NCBI GenBank assembly: GCA_029338675.1
Contig: JAQYAV010000137.1
Coordinates: 1 to 64,000 of the forward strand
DNA length: 64,000 nucleotides
Direction of reading: 5' to 3'
DNA from: Lachnospiraceae bacterium
Lineage (GTDB): Bacteria; Bacillota; Clostridia; Lachnospirales; Lachnospiraceae
Shown here: positions 1 through 8,643 of the stretch, one piece after another
Position numbering within the stretch: position 1 is the first letter of the stretch
Layout: every line of letters begins with the position of its first letter
Notes under the pieces: generated by a model
Database searches by the model: none
The model's input: only the letters and a program-made list of their open reading frames with translations
Told to the model about the DNA's origin: nothing
Made by a program: the position numbers and the translations under genes

Positions 1-768
1 GGTACAAACTGTGAATATGACTCATTAAGAGCATTTGAGAGTGCTGGAGCAGAGGTTGAAACAATTGTATTTAAGAATCAGAATGCACAGGATATTAGAG
101 AATCTGTTGATGCATTTACAAAGGCAATTAGTGATAGTCAGATTATTATGTTCCAAGGCGGATTCTCAGCTGGTGATGAACCAGATGGTTCTGGTAAATT
201 CATTGCTACTGCATTTAGAAATGCTAAGATTTCAGAAGAGGTTATGAAGCTTCTTAATGAAAGAGATGGTCTTGCACTTGGTATTTGTAATGGTTTCCAG
301 GCTCTTATTAAGCTTGGTCTTGTACCATATGGTGAGATTAGACCACAGACAGATGATTCTCCAACACTTGCAATGAATAGTATTGGACGTCATCAGTCTA
401 AGATGGTTTACACAAAGGTTGTAACTAATAAGAGTCCATGGCTTAAAAAGGCTACTCTTGGTGGAGTGTATACTGTACCAATTTCACATGGTGAAGGTAG
501 ATTTGTTGCAAGCAAGGAATGGATTGAAAAGTTATTTGCTAATGGGCAGGTTGCCACTCAGTATGTTGATATTGATGGCAATCCAACAATGGATGAATAC
601 TACAATGTAAATGGCTCATACTATGCTATTGAAGGTATCACTAGTCCTGATGGAAGAGTTCTTGGTAAGATGGCTCATTCAGAGAGAAAGGGTACTGCTG
701 TAGCAATTAATATTTATGGAGATCAGGATCAGAAGATATTTGAATCTGGTGTCGAGTATTTCTCATAA
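1..768 (+). CDS. purL: Phosphoribosylformylglycinamidine synthase, C-terminal part (partial)
   Basis: The reading frame is open from base 1, so the gene begins upstream; the track's start at 148 is internal. The visible 255 residues are the glutamine amidotransferase domain of the large single-chain PurL, which supplies ammonia for making FGAM in purine synthesis. Seen: the domain start GTNCEYD, an oxyanion-type FQGGFSAGDE segment, the nucleophile cysteine in LGICNGFQ, the catalytic histidine region SHGEGRF, and the terminal HSERKG. These match the PurL class-I amidotransferase family. It ends at TAA 766-768 and is followed at once by a rho-independent terminator. Nothing looks damaged in the visible part. 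Confidence 0.95.
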   Translation, partial: GTNCEYDSLRAFESAGAEVETIVFKNQNAQDIRESVDAFTKAISDSQIIMFQGGFSAGDEPDGSGKFIATAFRNAKISEEVMKLLNERDGLALGICNGFQALIKLGLVPYGEIRPQTDDSPTLAMNSIGRHQSKMVYTKVVTNKSPWLKKATLGGVYTVPISHGEGRFVASKEWIEKLFANGQVATQYVDIDGNPTMDEYYNVNGSYYAIEGITSPDGRVLGKMAHSERKGTAVAINIYGDQDQKIFESGVEYFS

Positions 769-783
769 GATAAATTCTTAGAT

Positions 784-816
784 AAAAAAGTGTCGTTGAT
801 ACGGCACTTTTTTATT
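784..816 (+). terminator. Terminator after purL
   Basis: A 13-bp stem AAAAAAGTGTCGT / ACGGCACTTTTTT with a 4-nt loop and one G-U pair lies 15 bases after the purL stop, and its 3' arm ends in six T. A typical intrinsic terminator. Confidence 0.85.
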
Positions 817-843
817 TTACAAATAATTATATTTATATATCAA

Positions 844-885
844 TTATGATAAATGTGTTATGATAAATGTGTTATGATAAATGTG
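844..885 (+). repeat. Three tandem copies of a 14-bp unit upstream of the GH3 gene
   Basis: TTATGATAAATGTG occurs three times head to tail with no mismatches. A TATAAT hexamer follows at 896-901, so the repeats cover the -35 region of a possible promoter for the GH3 gene. They may be a regulator-binding array or simple slippage; the sequence does not decide. Confidence 0.7.
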
Positions 886-951
886 AATAAACTATTATAA
901 TATTAGAATGAGATACACTTAATAAATATGATTTTTGAATAAGGAAGAAGT

Positions 952-2271
952 ATGAATAACATAAGGAATATAGTTTTTGCAGTTATAATTATTTTTATTT
1001 TTGTATATAGTATTTTAGGAAGTAGTAACATAAAAACTAATGAAAGTGGTTACGAAGTAGAAAATAACGAGGCTAATATTAAACAAAATGAATCAATGTT
1101 AGGGGATAATCAAATAAATCAAGATAAGAAAGCATCAGATAATGACGGTAATGGTAATTTGAATGAAAATATAAATTCATCAAATAATGGTAAGGATATT
1201 TCTAACACAGTAATTGATGAAAATACAACAGAAGCTACTAATGAATTAACAGAAGAAATAAAACTTGAAAACAAAATAAATGATATATTATCCAAAATGA
1301 CAGTTGAGGAAAAGGTTGGCCAAATGTTTTTTGTAGTTGATGATGGCAGATTTGGCAGTGAAGTACTAAAGACTATTCCTGCAGGTGGGATAATTTTATT
1401 TGAGTCAGACTTTGTTAATAAGAATGCAGATGACTTAAATAAGTTTATTAATGAATTTCAGAATAATTCGAAGATACCTCTTTTGATAGGTGTTGATGAA
1501 GAAGGAGGAACTGTAGTTAGACTTAGCAATAATAGTAGCCTTGTTGAAAGTGAGTTTGAGAGTCCTAGAGCTTTGTACGAAAAAGGCGGATTTGAAGCAA
1601 TTGATAATGATACAAAGAACAAGTCTGACATTTTACTTAAATATGGCATAAATGTAAATTTTGCTCCTATTTGTGATTATTCTGATGTTCCTGGAAGCTT
1701 TATATATAGTAGAAGCTTTGGGACAGATATTAATCAGCTTTGTGAATATGTTGACAGAACCATAACCATAATGAAAGATAAAAAAATAGGAAGTGTTATG
1801 AAACACTTTCCGGGGTATGGAAATAATGGAGATAGTCATAATAGTGTAATCCATGATACAAGATACAAGCGAGAGTTTGTTAATCAAGATTGGAAGGTTT
1901 TTAGAAAGGGCATAGATGCAGGGGGTGATTGTATATTAGTTTGCCATAATATTATTGAATGTCTGGATGAAGAAAATCCAGCTTCTTTATCAGTAGAAGT
2001 AAATAAGGTATTGAGGGAAGAATTGAAATTTGATGGTGTAGTTATTACAGATGACTTAAAAATGGCAGGAGTTGCTACACTATATTCTGAAAAAGAAGTG
2101 GCGATTAAAGCAATTATGGCAGGAAATGATATGTTACTTTCTACATTTTATGAAGCACAATATAACGCAGTATTAGAAGCGGTGAAGGCTGGTACAATAA
2201 AAGAGGAACAGCTTGATGCTTCAGTAAGGAGAATACTGCGTTGGAAAAATAGTATTGGCATATTAAAATAA
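952..2271 (+). CDS. Membrane-anchored GH3 glycosidase, NagZ-like beta-N-acetylhexosaminidase
   Basis: 439 aa. An N-terminal uncleaved-looking hydrophobic segment (about residues 5-22) is followed by an Asn/Glu-rich low-complexity linker to about residue 110, then a GH3 catalytic domain. Seen: MTVEEKVGQMFF at the domain start, GVDEEGGTVVRL, the NagZ-type loop KHFPGYGNNGDSH carrying the Asp-His dyad, and ITDDLKM with the likely nucleophile Asp367. NagZ-family enzymes remove N-acetylglucosamine from muropeptides or chitin-like substrates. The membrane anchor and spacer suggest an extracytoplasmic, wall-facing enzyme rather than the cytosolic Gram-negative NagZ. The start is preceded by AAGGAAG. 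The gene ends 3 bp from the convergent LysR gene. Family is certain, exact substrate inferred. Confidence 0.88.
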   Translation: MNNIRNIVFAVIIIFIFVYSILGSSNIKTNESGYEVENNEANIKQNESMLGDNQINQDKKASDNDGNGNLNENINSSNNGKDISNTVIDENTTEATNELTEEIKLENKINDILSKMTVEEKVGQMFFVVDDGRFGSEVLKTIPAGGIILFESDFVNKNADDLNKFINEFQNNSKIPLLIGVDEEGGTVVRLSNNSSLVESEFESPRALYEKGGFEAIDNDTKNKSDILLKYGINVNFAPICDYSDVPGSFIYSRSFGTDINQLCEYVDRTITIMKDKKIGSVMKHFPGYGNNGDSHNSVIHDTRYKREFVNQDWKVFRKGIDAGGDCILVCHNIIECLDEENPASLSVEVNKVLREELKFDGVVITDDLKMAGVATLYSEKEVAIKAIMAGNDMLLSTFYEAQYNAVLEAVKAGTIKEEQLDASVRRILRWKNSIGILK

Positions 2272-2274
2272 TTT

Positions 2275-3279
2275 CTATGAACAACAAAATGAAATGAATT
2301 TATTAAGAGCTGTTGATTTGCTTTTTATCTCAGGATAAACAAAACCAACAGTTCTTTTTTTGATTTTTTTGTCTAATTTAATTTCGACAATTTGTCCAGT
2401 TGAAATCGCCTCTTGAGCAAATTCTCTAACAACACTTGACACACCCATTCCGATAGAAGCAAAATCAATTAATAAATCCATATTATTTATCTCAAGAATT
2501 TGATTAGGAAATATTCCTTCTTCCTGTAAATAATTATCAATATGTGTTCTTGTGATATTATTTTTTTCTAGTAACATTAAATTTGATTTTTCAAGTATTT
2601 CCTTTGAAGATAATTGTATGTCTTCGGAATAATCTAAACAATTAAAGTTCTTATCAGATGCTGAATCAAGCATTTGAGTAATATTTCCAGCAATTAACCA
2701 TGGGCTGTTTTCTGGCATAGCATCCTCATTTTCTCTAAGAGAAAGATTTTTTAGATAAGATTTTGAAGCAACAAAGGTATCGTGTATATCTTTTAATTGA
2801 TGATACGTGTAACCCTTTGGAATAACTGTTTCACATATCAATCCAACATCAATTTTGTTTTCCATTAAAAGTTTCATGGTATTAACAGTAGAATGACAAT
2901 CAATAGTAACTTTAATATGAGGATATTTTTTTATGAAATCCTGTAAATAATCTAACAAAATATGTTTACATAGCGAAGTGCTTACACCGATTCTTAGTTG
3001 TCCCATTCCAAGCTCGTTAAATCGTTTTAGTTCGTCTTCGCCTTTTGTGAGTTTTTCAAAAGCAACCTTTACATGTGAATAAAGAAGTTCGCCTTCTTCG
3101 GTAAGAGAGACGCCTTTTGAGGTTCTAGAAAACAAAGATACACCTAACCCTTTTTCTAAATTTCGAATAGATTTGCTAATTGCAGGTTGGCTTATATAAA
3201 GTACATCAGCAGCATGGCTGATATTACCTAATGAAGCAACAACATAAAATACTTTGTAATTATTTAAATTGTCGTACAT
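2275..3279 (-). CDS. LysR-family transcriptional regulator, probable regulator of leuCDB
   Basis: 334 aa. The N-terminal winged helix-turn-helix (about residues 4-63) is typical of LysR regulators: SLGNISHAADVLYISQPAIS, then LEKGLGVSLFSR. The rest is a substrate-binding-like co-inducer domain. LysR proteins commonly control a divergent neighbour in response to a pathway metabolite. Here the divergent neighbour is leuC, and the 199-bp gap holds a palindromic LysR-type box placed near -65 of a candidate leuC promoter. Control of leucine synthesis is therefore inferred from position, not from the protein itself. The gene is convergent with the GH3 gene. Confidence 0.88.
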   Translation of the reverse strand: MYDNLNNYKVFYVVASLGNISHAADVLYISQPAISKSIRNLEKGLGVSLFSRTSKGVSLTEEGELLYSHVKVAFEKLTKGEDELKRFNELGMGQLRIGVSTSLCKHILLDYLQDFIKKYPHIKVTIDCHSTVNTMKLLMENKIDVGLICETVIPKGYTYHQLKDIHDTFVASKSYLKNLSLRENEDAMPENSPWLIAGNITQMLDSASDKNFNCLDYSEDIQLSSKEILEKSNLMLLEKNNITRTHIDNYLQEEGIFPNQILEINNMDLLIDFASIGMGVSSVVREFAQEAISTGQIVEIKLDKKIKKRTVGFVYPEIKSKSTALNKFISFCCS

Positions 3280-3330
3280 AATGTTTCTCCTTATGGATTT
3301 TTACAAATATAAAATAAAATTATAAATATG

Positions 3331-3379
3331 TAAATTGTATATATGATTATACAATTTAATAGATATAACTTCAAGTTAT
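3331..3379. promoter_or_regulatory. Two palindromes in the LysR-leuC gap (candidate LysR operators)
   Basis: Site 1, 3331-3358, is a perfect 11-bp inverted repeat, TAAATTGTATA and TATACAATTTA, around a 6-bp spacer. Site 2, 3365-3379, is the perfect palindrome ATAACTT-C-AAGTTAT, which fits the T-N11-A LysR box. Site 2 is centred about 65 bases before the predicted leuC transcript start, the classical recognition-site position for LysR proteins. Binding is inferred. Confidence 0.6.
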
Positions 3380-3400
3380 GACAAATATTCATATTATATA

Positions 3401-3430
3401 TTGTATTTATAATATTGATTGTGATAGAAT
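3401..3430 (+). promoter_or_regulatory. Candidate sigma-A promoter of leuC
   Basis: TTGTAT at 3401-3406 and TAGAAT at 3425-3430 with an 18-bp spacer; predicted start near 3437. Its distance from the LysR box supports it. Confidence 0.5.
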
Positions 3431-3478
3431 TTATCAATAGAAAAATATAATTAAGTATAAAATATGGAGGTAAATGAT

Positions 3479-4738
3479 ATGGGTATGACAATGACTCAGA
3501 AAATACTTGCAAAACATGCAGGGTTAGAATCAGTTAGTGCTGGACAGCTTATTGAGGCAGAATTAGATTTAGTTCTTGGTAATGATGTAACAACACCAGT
3601 TGCTATACATGAGATGGAAAAATTTAATAAAAAGGAAGTTTTTGATAAAGAAAAAATTGCACTTGTTATGGATCATTTTACTCCTAATAAAGATATAAAG
3701 AGTGCAGAGCATTGTAAGTGTGTAAGACAGTTTTCTTGTGAAAATGAAATTAAGAATTTCTTTGATGTAGGAGCAATGGGAATTGAACATGCTCTTCTTC
3801 CTGAAAAAGGTCTTATTGTTGCAGGTGAAACTTGTATAGGTGCAGATTCACATACTTGTACTTATGGTGCATTAGGTGCATTTTCTACTGGTGTAGGAAG
3901 TACAGATATGGCAGCTGGAATGGTTACTGGAAAAACATGGTTTAAGGTTCCTTCTGCAATTAAGTTTAATATTGTAGGTGAAAAAGCTCCATGGATTAGT
4001 GGTAAAGATGTTATTTTACATATTATTGGTATGATTGGTGTTGATGGAGCATTATATAAGTCAATGGAATTTGTTGGTGATGGAATTAAGAATCTTACAA
4101 TGGATGATAGATTTACAATTGCTAATATGGCTATTGAAGCAGGTGCTAAGAATGGTATCTTCCCAGTTGATGACTTAACTATTGAGTATATGAAGGAACA
4201 TTCAACAAAGGAATATACAAAATATGAAGCAGATGAAGATGCTTTATATGATGAGGAATATACAATTGATTTATCTAAATTAAAACCAACAGTTGCATTT
4301 CCACATTTGCCTGAGAATACAAAGACAATTGATGAGGTTGGAGATATTAAGATAGATCAGGTAGTTATTGGTTCATGTACTAATGGTAGAATTTCAGATA
4401 TGAGAATTGCAGCTGAGATAATGAAAGATAAGCATATTGCAAAAAATGTTAGGGCAATTGTAATACCTGGCACACAGGATATTTATTTACAGATGATTAA
4501 GGAAGGTCTTACTGAAATATTTATTAAGGCTGGTGCTGTAGTTTCTACTCCTACATGTGGACCATGTTTAGGCGGACACATGGGTGTTATGGCTGCAGGC
4601 GAGAAAACAGTTTCTACAACAAATAGAAATTTTGTAGGTAGAATGGGACATGTTGATTCAGAGGTATATCTTGCTAGCCCAGCGGTTGCTGCTGCTTCTG
4701 CAATAACTGGCAAGATTAGTAGTCCAAGTGAGATTTAG
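3479..4738 (+). CDS. leuC: 3-isopropylmalate dehydratase large subunit
   Basis: 419 aa from ATG 3479, chosen because GGAGG ends 8 bases upstream; the track start at 3464 overlaps that ribosome-binding site. With LeuD it isomerises 2-isopropylmalate to 3-isopropylmalate in leucine synthesis. It is the short HacA-like LeuC of Clostridia and archaea. Seen: [18 protein letters not shown], and the cysteines for the 4Fe-4S cluster in GSCTNGR and [11 protein letters not shown]. First gene of a leuC-leuD-leuB operon with 13-bp and 9-bp gaps. The upstream gap carries a candidate promoter and LysR operators. Confidence 0.96.
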   Translation: MGMTMTQKILAKHAGLESVSAGQLIEAELDLVLGNDVTTPVAIHEMEKFNKKEVFDKEKIALVMDHFTPNKDIKSAEHCKCVRQFSCENEIKNFFDVGAMGIEHALLPEKGLIVAGETCIGADSHTCTYGALGAFSTGVGSTDMAAGMVTGKTWFKVPSAIKFNIVGEKAPWISGKDVILHIIGMIGVDGALYKSMEFVGDGIKNLTMDDRFTIANMAIEAGAKNGIFPVDDLTIEYMKEHSTKEYTKYEADEDALYDEEYTIDLSKLKPTVAFPHLPENTKTIDEVGDIKIDQVVIGSCTNGRISDMRIAAEIMKDKHIAKNVRAIVIPGTQDIYLQMIKEGLTEIFIKAGAVVSTPTCGPCLGGHMGVMAAGEKTVSTTNRNFVGRMGHVDSEVYLASPAVAAASAITGKISSPSEI

Positions 4739-4751
4739 GAGGTAATGGATA

Positions 4752-5243
4752 ATGAAGGCTTACGGAACAGTACATAAATATGGTGATAATGTAGATACAG
4801 ATGTAATAATCCCAGCAAGATATCTTAATTCTTCAGATCCAGCTGAACTTGCTAAAAGCTGTATGGAGGATATTGATAAAGATTTCGTTAATAGAGTAAA
4901 AGCTGGTGACATTATGGTTGCTAACAAGAATTTTGGCTGTGGATCTTCAAGAGAGCATGCACCAATAGCAATAAAGGCTTCTGGAATAAGCTGTGTTATT
5001 GCTGAAACATTTGCAAGAATATTCTATCGTAATGCAATCAATATTGGGCTTCCGATTATTGAATGTCCAGAAGCCGCTAAAGGAATTGAGGCAGGGGATA
5101 TGGTAGAAGTGGATTTTGACAGTGGAATGATATATAACAAAACAAAAGGTACAGAGTTTAAGGGCCAGGCATTTCCTCCATTTATGCAGGAGATAATTAA
5201 AAATGGTGGTCTTATTAACAACATAAATAAAAAGAACGCTTAG
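4752..5243 (+). CDS. leuD: 3-isopropylmalate dehydratase small subunit
   Basis: 163 aa, the usual length for the partner of HacA-type LeuC. It supplies the swivel domain that completes the aconitase-like active site. Seen: [18 protein letters not shown] at the N-terminus and the substrate loop [18 protein letters not shown] lies just before the ATG. Sits between leuC and leuB and is co-transcribed with them by spacing. Confidence 0.96.
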   Translation: MKAYGTVHKYGDNVDTDVIIPARYLNSSDPAELAKSCMEDIDKDFVNRVKAGDIMVANKNFGCGSSREHAPIAIKASGISCVIAETFARIFYRNAINIGLPIIECPEAAKGIEAGDMVEVDFDSGMIYNKTKGTEFKGQAFPPFMQEIIKNGGLINNINKKNA

Positions 5244-5252
5244 GAGGCTATT

Positions 5253-6335
5253 ATGAAGTGTAATATAGCAGTAATAAAAGGTGACGGAATTGGTCCTGAG
5301 GTTGTAACTCAGGCAATGAAGGTTTTAGATGCCATCGGAAAGAAATTTGGTCATGAATTTGTTTATGAGCAATTATTGATGGGTGGATGTTCAATTGATG
5401 CATGTGGTGAGCCGCTTACAGATGAAGCAGTTGCAAGAGCTAAAGCTGCTGATGCAGTATTACTTGGTTCAATTGGTGGTAATACATCAACTTCTCCATG
5501 GTATAAGCTTCCACCAAATAAGCGTCCTGAAGCTGGCCTTCTTAAAATTCGTAAAGAGCTTGGTCTTTTTGCTAATTTAAGACCTGCAAATCTGTATGAA
5601 CAATTAAAAGGTGCTTGCCCGCTTAAGGAAGAAATAGCTGATCGTGGCTTTGATATGATGATTATGCGTGAACTTACTGGCGGTTTGTATTTCGGTGCAA
5701 GAGAGACAAAGGAAGTTGACGGTGTCATGACAGCAGTTGATACGCTTACATACAACGAAAATGAGATTCGTCGTATTGCAATTAAGGGCTTTGATATTGC
5801 AATGAAGCGTCGTAAGAAGGTTACAAGTGTTGATAAGGCAAATGTTCTTGATTCTTCTAGACTTTGGAGAAAGGTCGTAGAGGAGGTTGCTAAGGATTAT
5901 CCAGAAGTTACATATGAGCATATGTTAGTTGATAACTGTGCGATGCAGCTTGTAAAGGATCCAGCACAGTTTGATGTTGTATTAACAGAGAATATGTTTG
6001 GTGATATTTTATCAGATGAGGCATCTATGATTACTGGATCAATTGGTATGCTTGCATCTGCATCGTTAAATGAGACAAAGTTTGGTATGTATGAGCCTAG
6101 TGGCGGATCTGCTCCTGATATTGCAGGACAGGATAAGGCAAATCCAATTGCAACCATTTTATCAGCAGCAATGATGCTTCGTTATACTTTTGATTTAGAC
6201 AAAGAGGCTGATGCAATTGAAGCCGCTGTTAAACAGGTATTAGTAGATAATTACCGTACATGTGATATTATGTCAGATGGTATGACACTCGTTGGATGTA
6301 GCAAAATGGGTGATTTAATTATTGAAAGAATCTAA
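5253..6335 (+). CDS. leuB: 3-isopropylmalate dehydrogenase
   Basis: 360 aa, normal length. NAD-dependent oxidative decarboxylation of 3-isopropylmalate, the third leucine-specific step. Seen: [12 protein letters not shown], the substrate loop region with [21 protein letters not shown], the metal-binding DILSDEAS, and the NAD-binding [19 protein letters not shown] precedes the ATG by 6 bases. The 3' end overlaps the TTG start of a decayed lipoprotein gene. Confidence 0.97.
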   Translation: MKCNIAVIKGDGIGPEVVTQAMKVLDAIGKKFGHEFVYEQLLMGGCSIDACGEPLTDEAVARAKAADAVLLGSIGGNTSTSPWYKLPPNKRPEAGLLKIRKELGLFANLRPANLYEQLKGACPLKEEIADRGFDMMIMRELTGGLYFGARETKEVDGVMTAVDTLTYNENEIRRIAIKGFDIAMKRRKKVTSVDKANVLDSSRLWRKVVEEVAKDYPEVTYEHMLVDNCAMQLVKDPAQFDVVLTENMFGDILSDEASMITGSIGMLASASLNETKFGMYEPSGGSAPDIAGQDKANPIATILSAAMMLRYTFDLDKEADAIEAAVKQVLVDNYRTCDIMSDGMTLVGCSKMGDLIIERI

Positions 6336-6754
6336 AATCAATAAGAGATATATTGGTTTATTTCTTACCTGTGTGTTGCTTGCTATGACAGTATGTATGA
6401 CAGGCTATGGACGTAAAAAGCCAAAGGATAGTCTGCATAATATACTTGAAAGCGCGTTGTATGATGAAGGGCTCGAATTAATTTAACATTTGCAAAAACT
6501 TACACATGATGAAGGCCATGCGCACAATATCGGAATTTCATCCAATACAGAATTGAAAACTTTGAAAATATATATATTGCTACGAGGATTTGTATCCTGT
6601 TATGGTCAGCTTTACGCCAGGTAAGAAAGGCGCGGTAAAGGCAATTGCAGCCTACTTGCTATCAGATAGTATGGTTAATGTCTCTCCGGACGAATTAGGA
6701 GATGTTATTCGAAGATATTTTAATGCAGCATCATTGGAATGCATTACGAGATAA
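6322..6754 (+). pseudogene. Broken lipoprotein-like gene between leuB and ilvD
   Basis: A GGGTGAT site places a TTG start at 6322 inside the leuB end. The frame reads a lysine-rich start, a hydrophobic signal-like stretch (YIGLFLTCVLLAMTVCMTG) and about 20 more residues, then stops at TAA 6484-6486. The same frame continues (HLQKLTHDEGHAHNIG). After a frameshift near 6575 another frame runs YEDLYPVMVSFTPGKKGA to a TAA at 6752-6754. I read this as one exported, possibly lipid-modified protein of about 140 residues broken by a stop and a frameshift. The family is not recognised. No intact ORF lies in this 443-bp stretch. Confidence 0.6.
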
Positions 6755-6778
6755 GAAATTGATGAGGAGGAAATAAAA

Positions 6779-8440
6779 ATGAAAAGTGATAATGTTAAAG
6801 TTGGTATGCAGCAGGCACCACACAGAAGCCTGTTTAATGCACTCGGTATGACAGAGGAAGAAATGCAAAAGCCAATGGTTGGTATTGTATGTTCTTATAA
6901 TGAGATTGTACCTGGTCATATGAATTTAGATAAGATTGCACAGGCTGTTAAGCTTGGTGTTGCAGCAGCGGGGGGGACTCCTGTTATGTTTCCTGCAATC
7001 GCTGTATGTGATGGTATTGCAATGGGTCATATTGGCATGAAATATTCTCTTGTAACAAGAGATTTGATTTGTGATTCTACAGAATGTATGGCACTTGCAC
7101 ATCAGTTTGATGCGCTTGTAATGATTCCTAATTGCGATAAGGTTGTTCCTGGTATGCTTATGGCAGCTGCAAGAATTAATGTTCCTACAGTATTTGTTTC
7201 TGGTGGACCTATGCTCGCAGGTCATGTGAAAGGACATAAGACAAGTCTTTCTTCTATGTTTGAGGCAGTTGGTTCTTATGCTGCTGGTACTATGACAGAA
7301 GAAGATGTAAATGAATTTGAGTGTAATGCATGTCCTACATGTGGATCATGTTCTGGTATGTATACAGCAAACTCAATGAACTGCTTAACAGAAGCACTTG
7401 GTATGGGACTTCCTGGCAATGGCACAATTCCTGCTGTTTATTCTGAGAGAATTAAACTTGCTAAGCATGCAGGTATGGCAGTTATGGATATGTACAATAA
7501 AAATATTTGTCCAAGAGATATTATTACAAAGGATTCCATTATGAATGCTCTTACAGTTGATATGGCACTTGGATGTTCTACAAATTCTATGCTTCATATT
7601 CCTGCGATTGCACATGAAATTGGCATTGAATTAGACATTGCTCTTGCAAATGAAGTTAGCGCAAAAACTCCAAACTTATGTCATCTTGCTCCTGCAGGTC
7701 CAACATATATGGAAGATTTAAATGAGGCTGGTGGCGTTTATGCAGTTATGAATCAGTTAAAGGAGCTTGGACTTATTAATGAGAATTGCATGACTGTTAC
7801 TGGAAAAACAATAGGTGAAGCAATCAGTGGTTGTGTAAATAAAAACAAAGAGGTTATTCGTCCTCTTGACAATCCATATTCAAAGACTGGTGGACTTGCA
7901 GTTCTTAAAGGTAATCTTGCTCCAGATGGATCAGTTGTTAAACGTTCAGCTGTTGTTCCAGAAATGTTACAGCATGAAGGTCCAGCAAGAGTGTTTGAAT
8001 GTGAAGAGGATGCTATTGCAGCAATAAAGGGAGGAAAGATTGTTCCTGGAGATGTTGTTGTAATAAGATATGAAGGTCCAAAGGGTGGACCTGGTATGAG
8101 AGAAATGCTTAATCCAACTTCAGCTATAGCTGGTATGGGCCTTGGCTCATCAGTTGCGCTTATTACAGATGGACGTTTCTCAGGTGCAAGTCGTGGTGCT
8201 TCAATTGGACATGTTTCACCAGAGGCTGCTGTTGGTGGTCCAATAGCTTTGGTTGAAGAAGGTGATATTATTAGCATTGATATTGATGCATGTACTTTAA
8301 ACTTAAAGGTTTCTGATGAAGAATTGGCTAAGAGAAAAGCTAATTGGAAACCAAGAGAAGCAAAAGTAACAACAGGATATTTAGCAAGATATGCAAAAAT
8401 GGTTACTTCAGGAAATAGAGGAGCAGTATTAGAAATCTAA
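6779..8440 (+). CDS. ilvD: Dihydroxy-acid dehydratase
   Basis: 553 aa, normal length. Iron-sulfur enzyme making the 2-keto acids of valine, leucine and isoleucine. Seen: cluster-ligand segments [10 protein letters not shown] and [19 protein letters not shown], the [10 protein letters not shown] signature, and [10 protein letters not shown] near the C-terminus. A strong GAGGAGG site precedes the ATG. It lies 443 bp after leuB, with only pseudogene DNA between, and before ilvB, so branched-chain synthesis is grouped here. Confidence 0.97.
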   Translation: MKSDNVKVGMQQAPHRSLFNALGMTEEEMQKPMVGIVCSYNEIVPGHMNLDKIAQAVKLGVAAAGGTPVMFPAIAVCDGIAMGHIGMKYSLVTRDLICDSTECMALAHQFDALVMIPNCDKVVPGMLMAAARINVPTVFVSGGPMLAGHVKGHKTSLSSMFEAVGSYAAGTMTEEDVNEFECNACPTCGSCSGMYTANSMNCLTEALGMGLPGNGTIPAVYSERIKLAKHAGMAVMDMYNKNICPRDIITKDSIMNALTVDMALGCSTNSMLHIPAIAHEIGIELDIALANEVSAKTPNLCHLAPAGPTYMEDLNEAGGVYAVMNQLKELGLINENCMTVTGKTIGEAISGCVNKNKEVIRPLDNPYSKTGGLAVLKGNLAPDGSVVKRSAVVPEMLQHEGPARVFECEEDAIAAIKGGKIVPGDVVVIRYEGPKGGPGMREMLNPTSAIAGMGLGSSVALITDGRFSGASRGASIGHVSPEAAVGGPIALVEEGDIISIDIDACTLNLKVSDEELAKRKANWKPREAKVTTGYLARYAKMVTSGNRGAVLEI

Positions 8441-8466
8441 TATTTTACAAGGGTTAATTTGATTTG

Positions 8467-8541
8467 ATGAAATTATCACAAAAAATATTTTGGCAATATT
8501 TGACAAATTCAATTGATAATTTCATTAAACTGTGTTATATT
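8467..8541 (+). promoter_or_regulatory. ilvB promoter with flanking inverted repeat
   Basis: TTGATA at 8513-8518, a 17-bp spacer and TATATT at 8536-8541 form a sigma-A promoter, with an extended -10 TG at 8533-8534. A perfect 12-bp inverted repeat, ATGAAATTATCA (8467-8478) and TGATAATTTCAT (8514-8525), overlaps the -35 hexamer and looks like an operator. I found no T-box signature here. Confidence 0.6.
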
Positions 8542-8643
8542 TTATAATTATTTCGCTTAAAAGGTATGATGTAAGTATTACTTTGGTAAATAAGTAATAC
8601 TTATAAAATACTTTATATATTATTATCGAAGAGGAGATATACT

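Noticed and set aside
7753-8277. 174-aa minus-strand ORF inside ilvD
   Set aside because: Shadow of ilvD; Pro/Ser-rich composition is typical of reverse-frame reading.
8441-8643. T-box riboswitch upstream of ilvB
   Set aside because: I looked for the conserved T-box bulge and the antiterminator block and found neither; there is also no terminator hairpin with a T-run.
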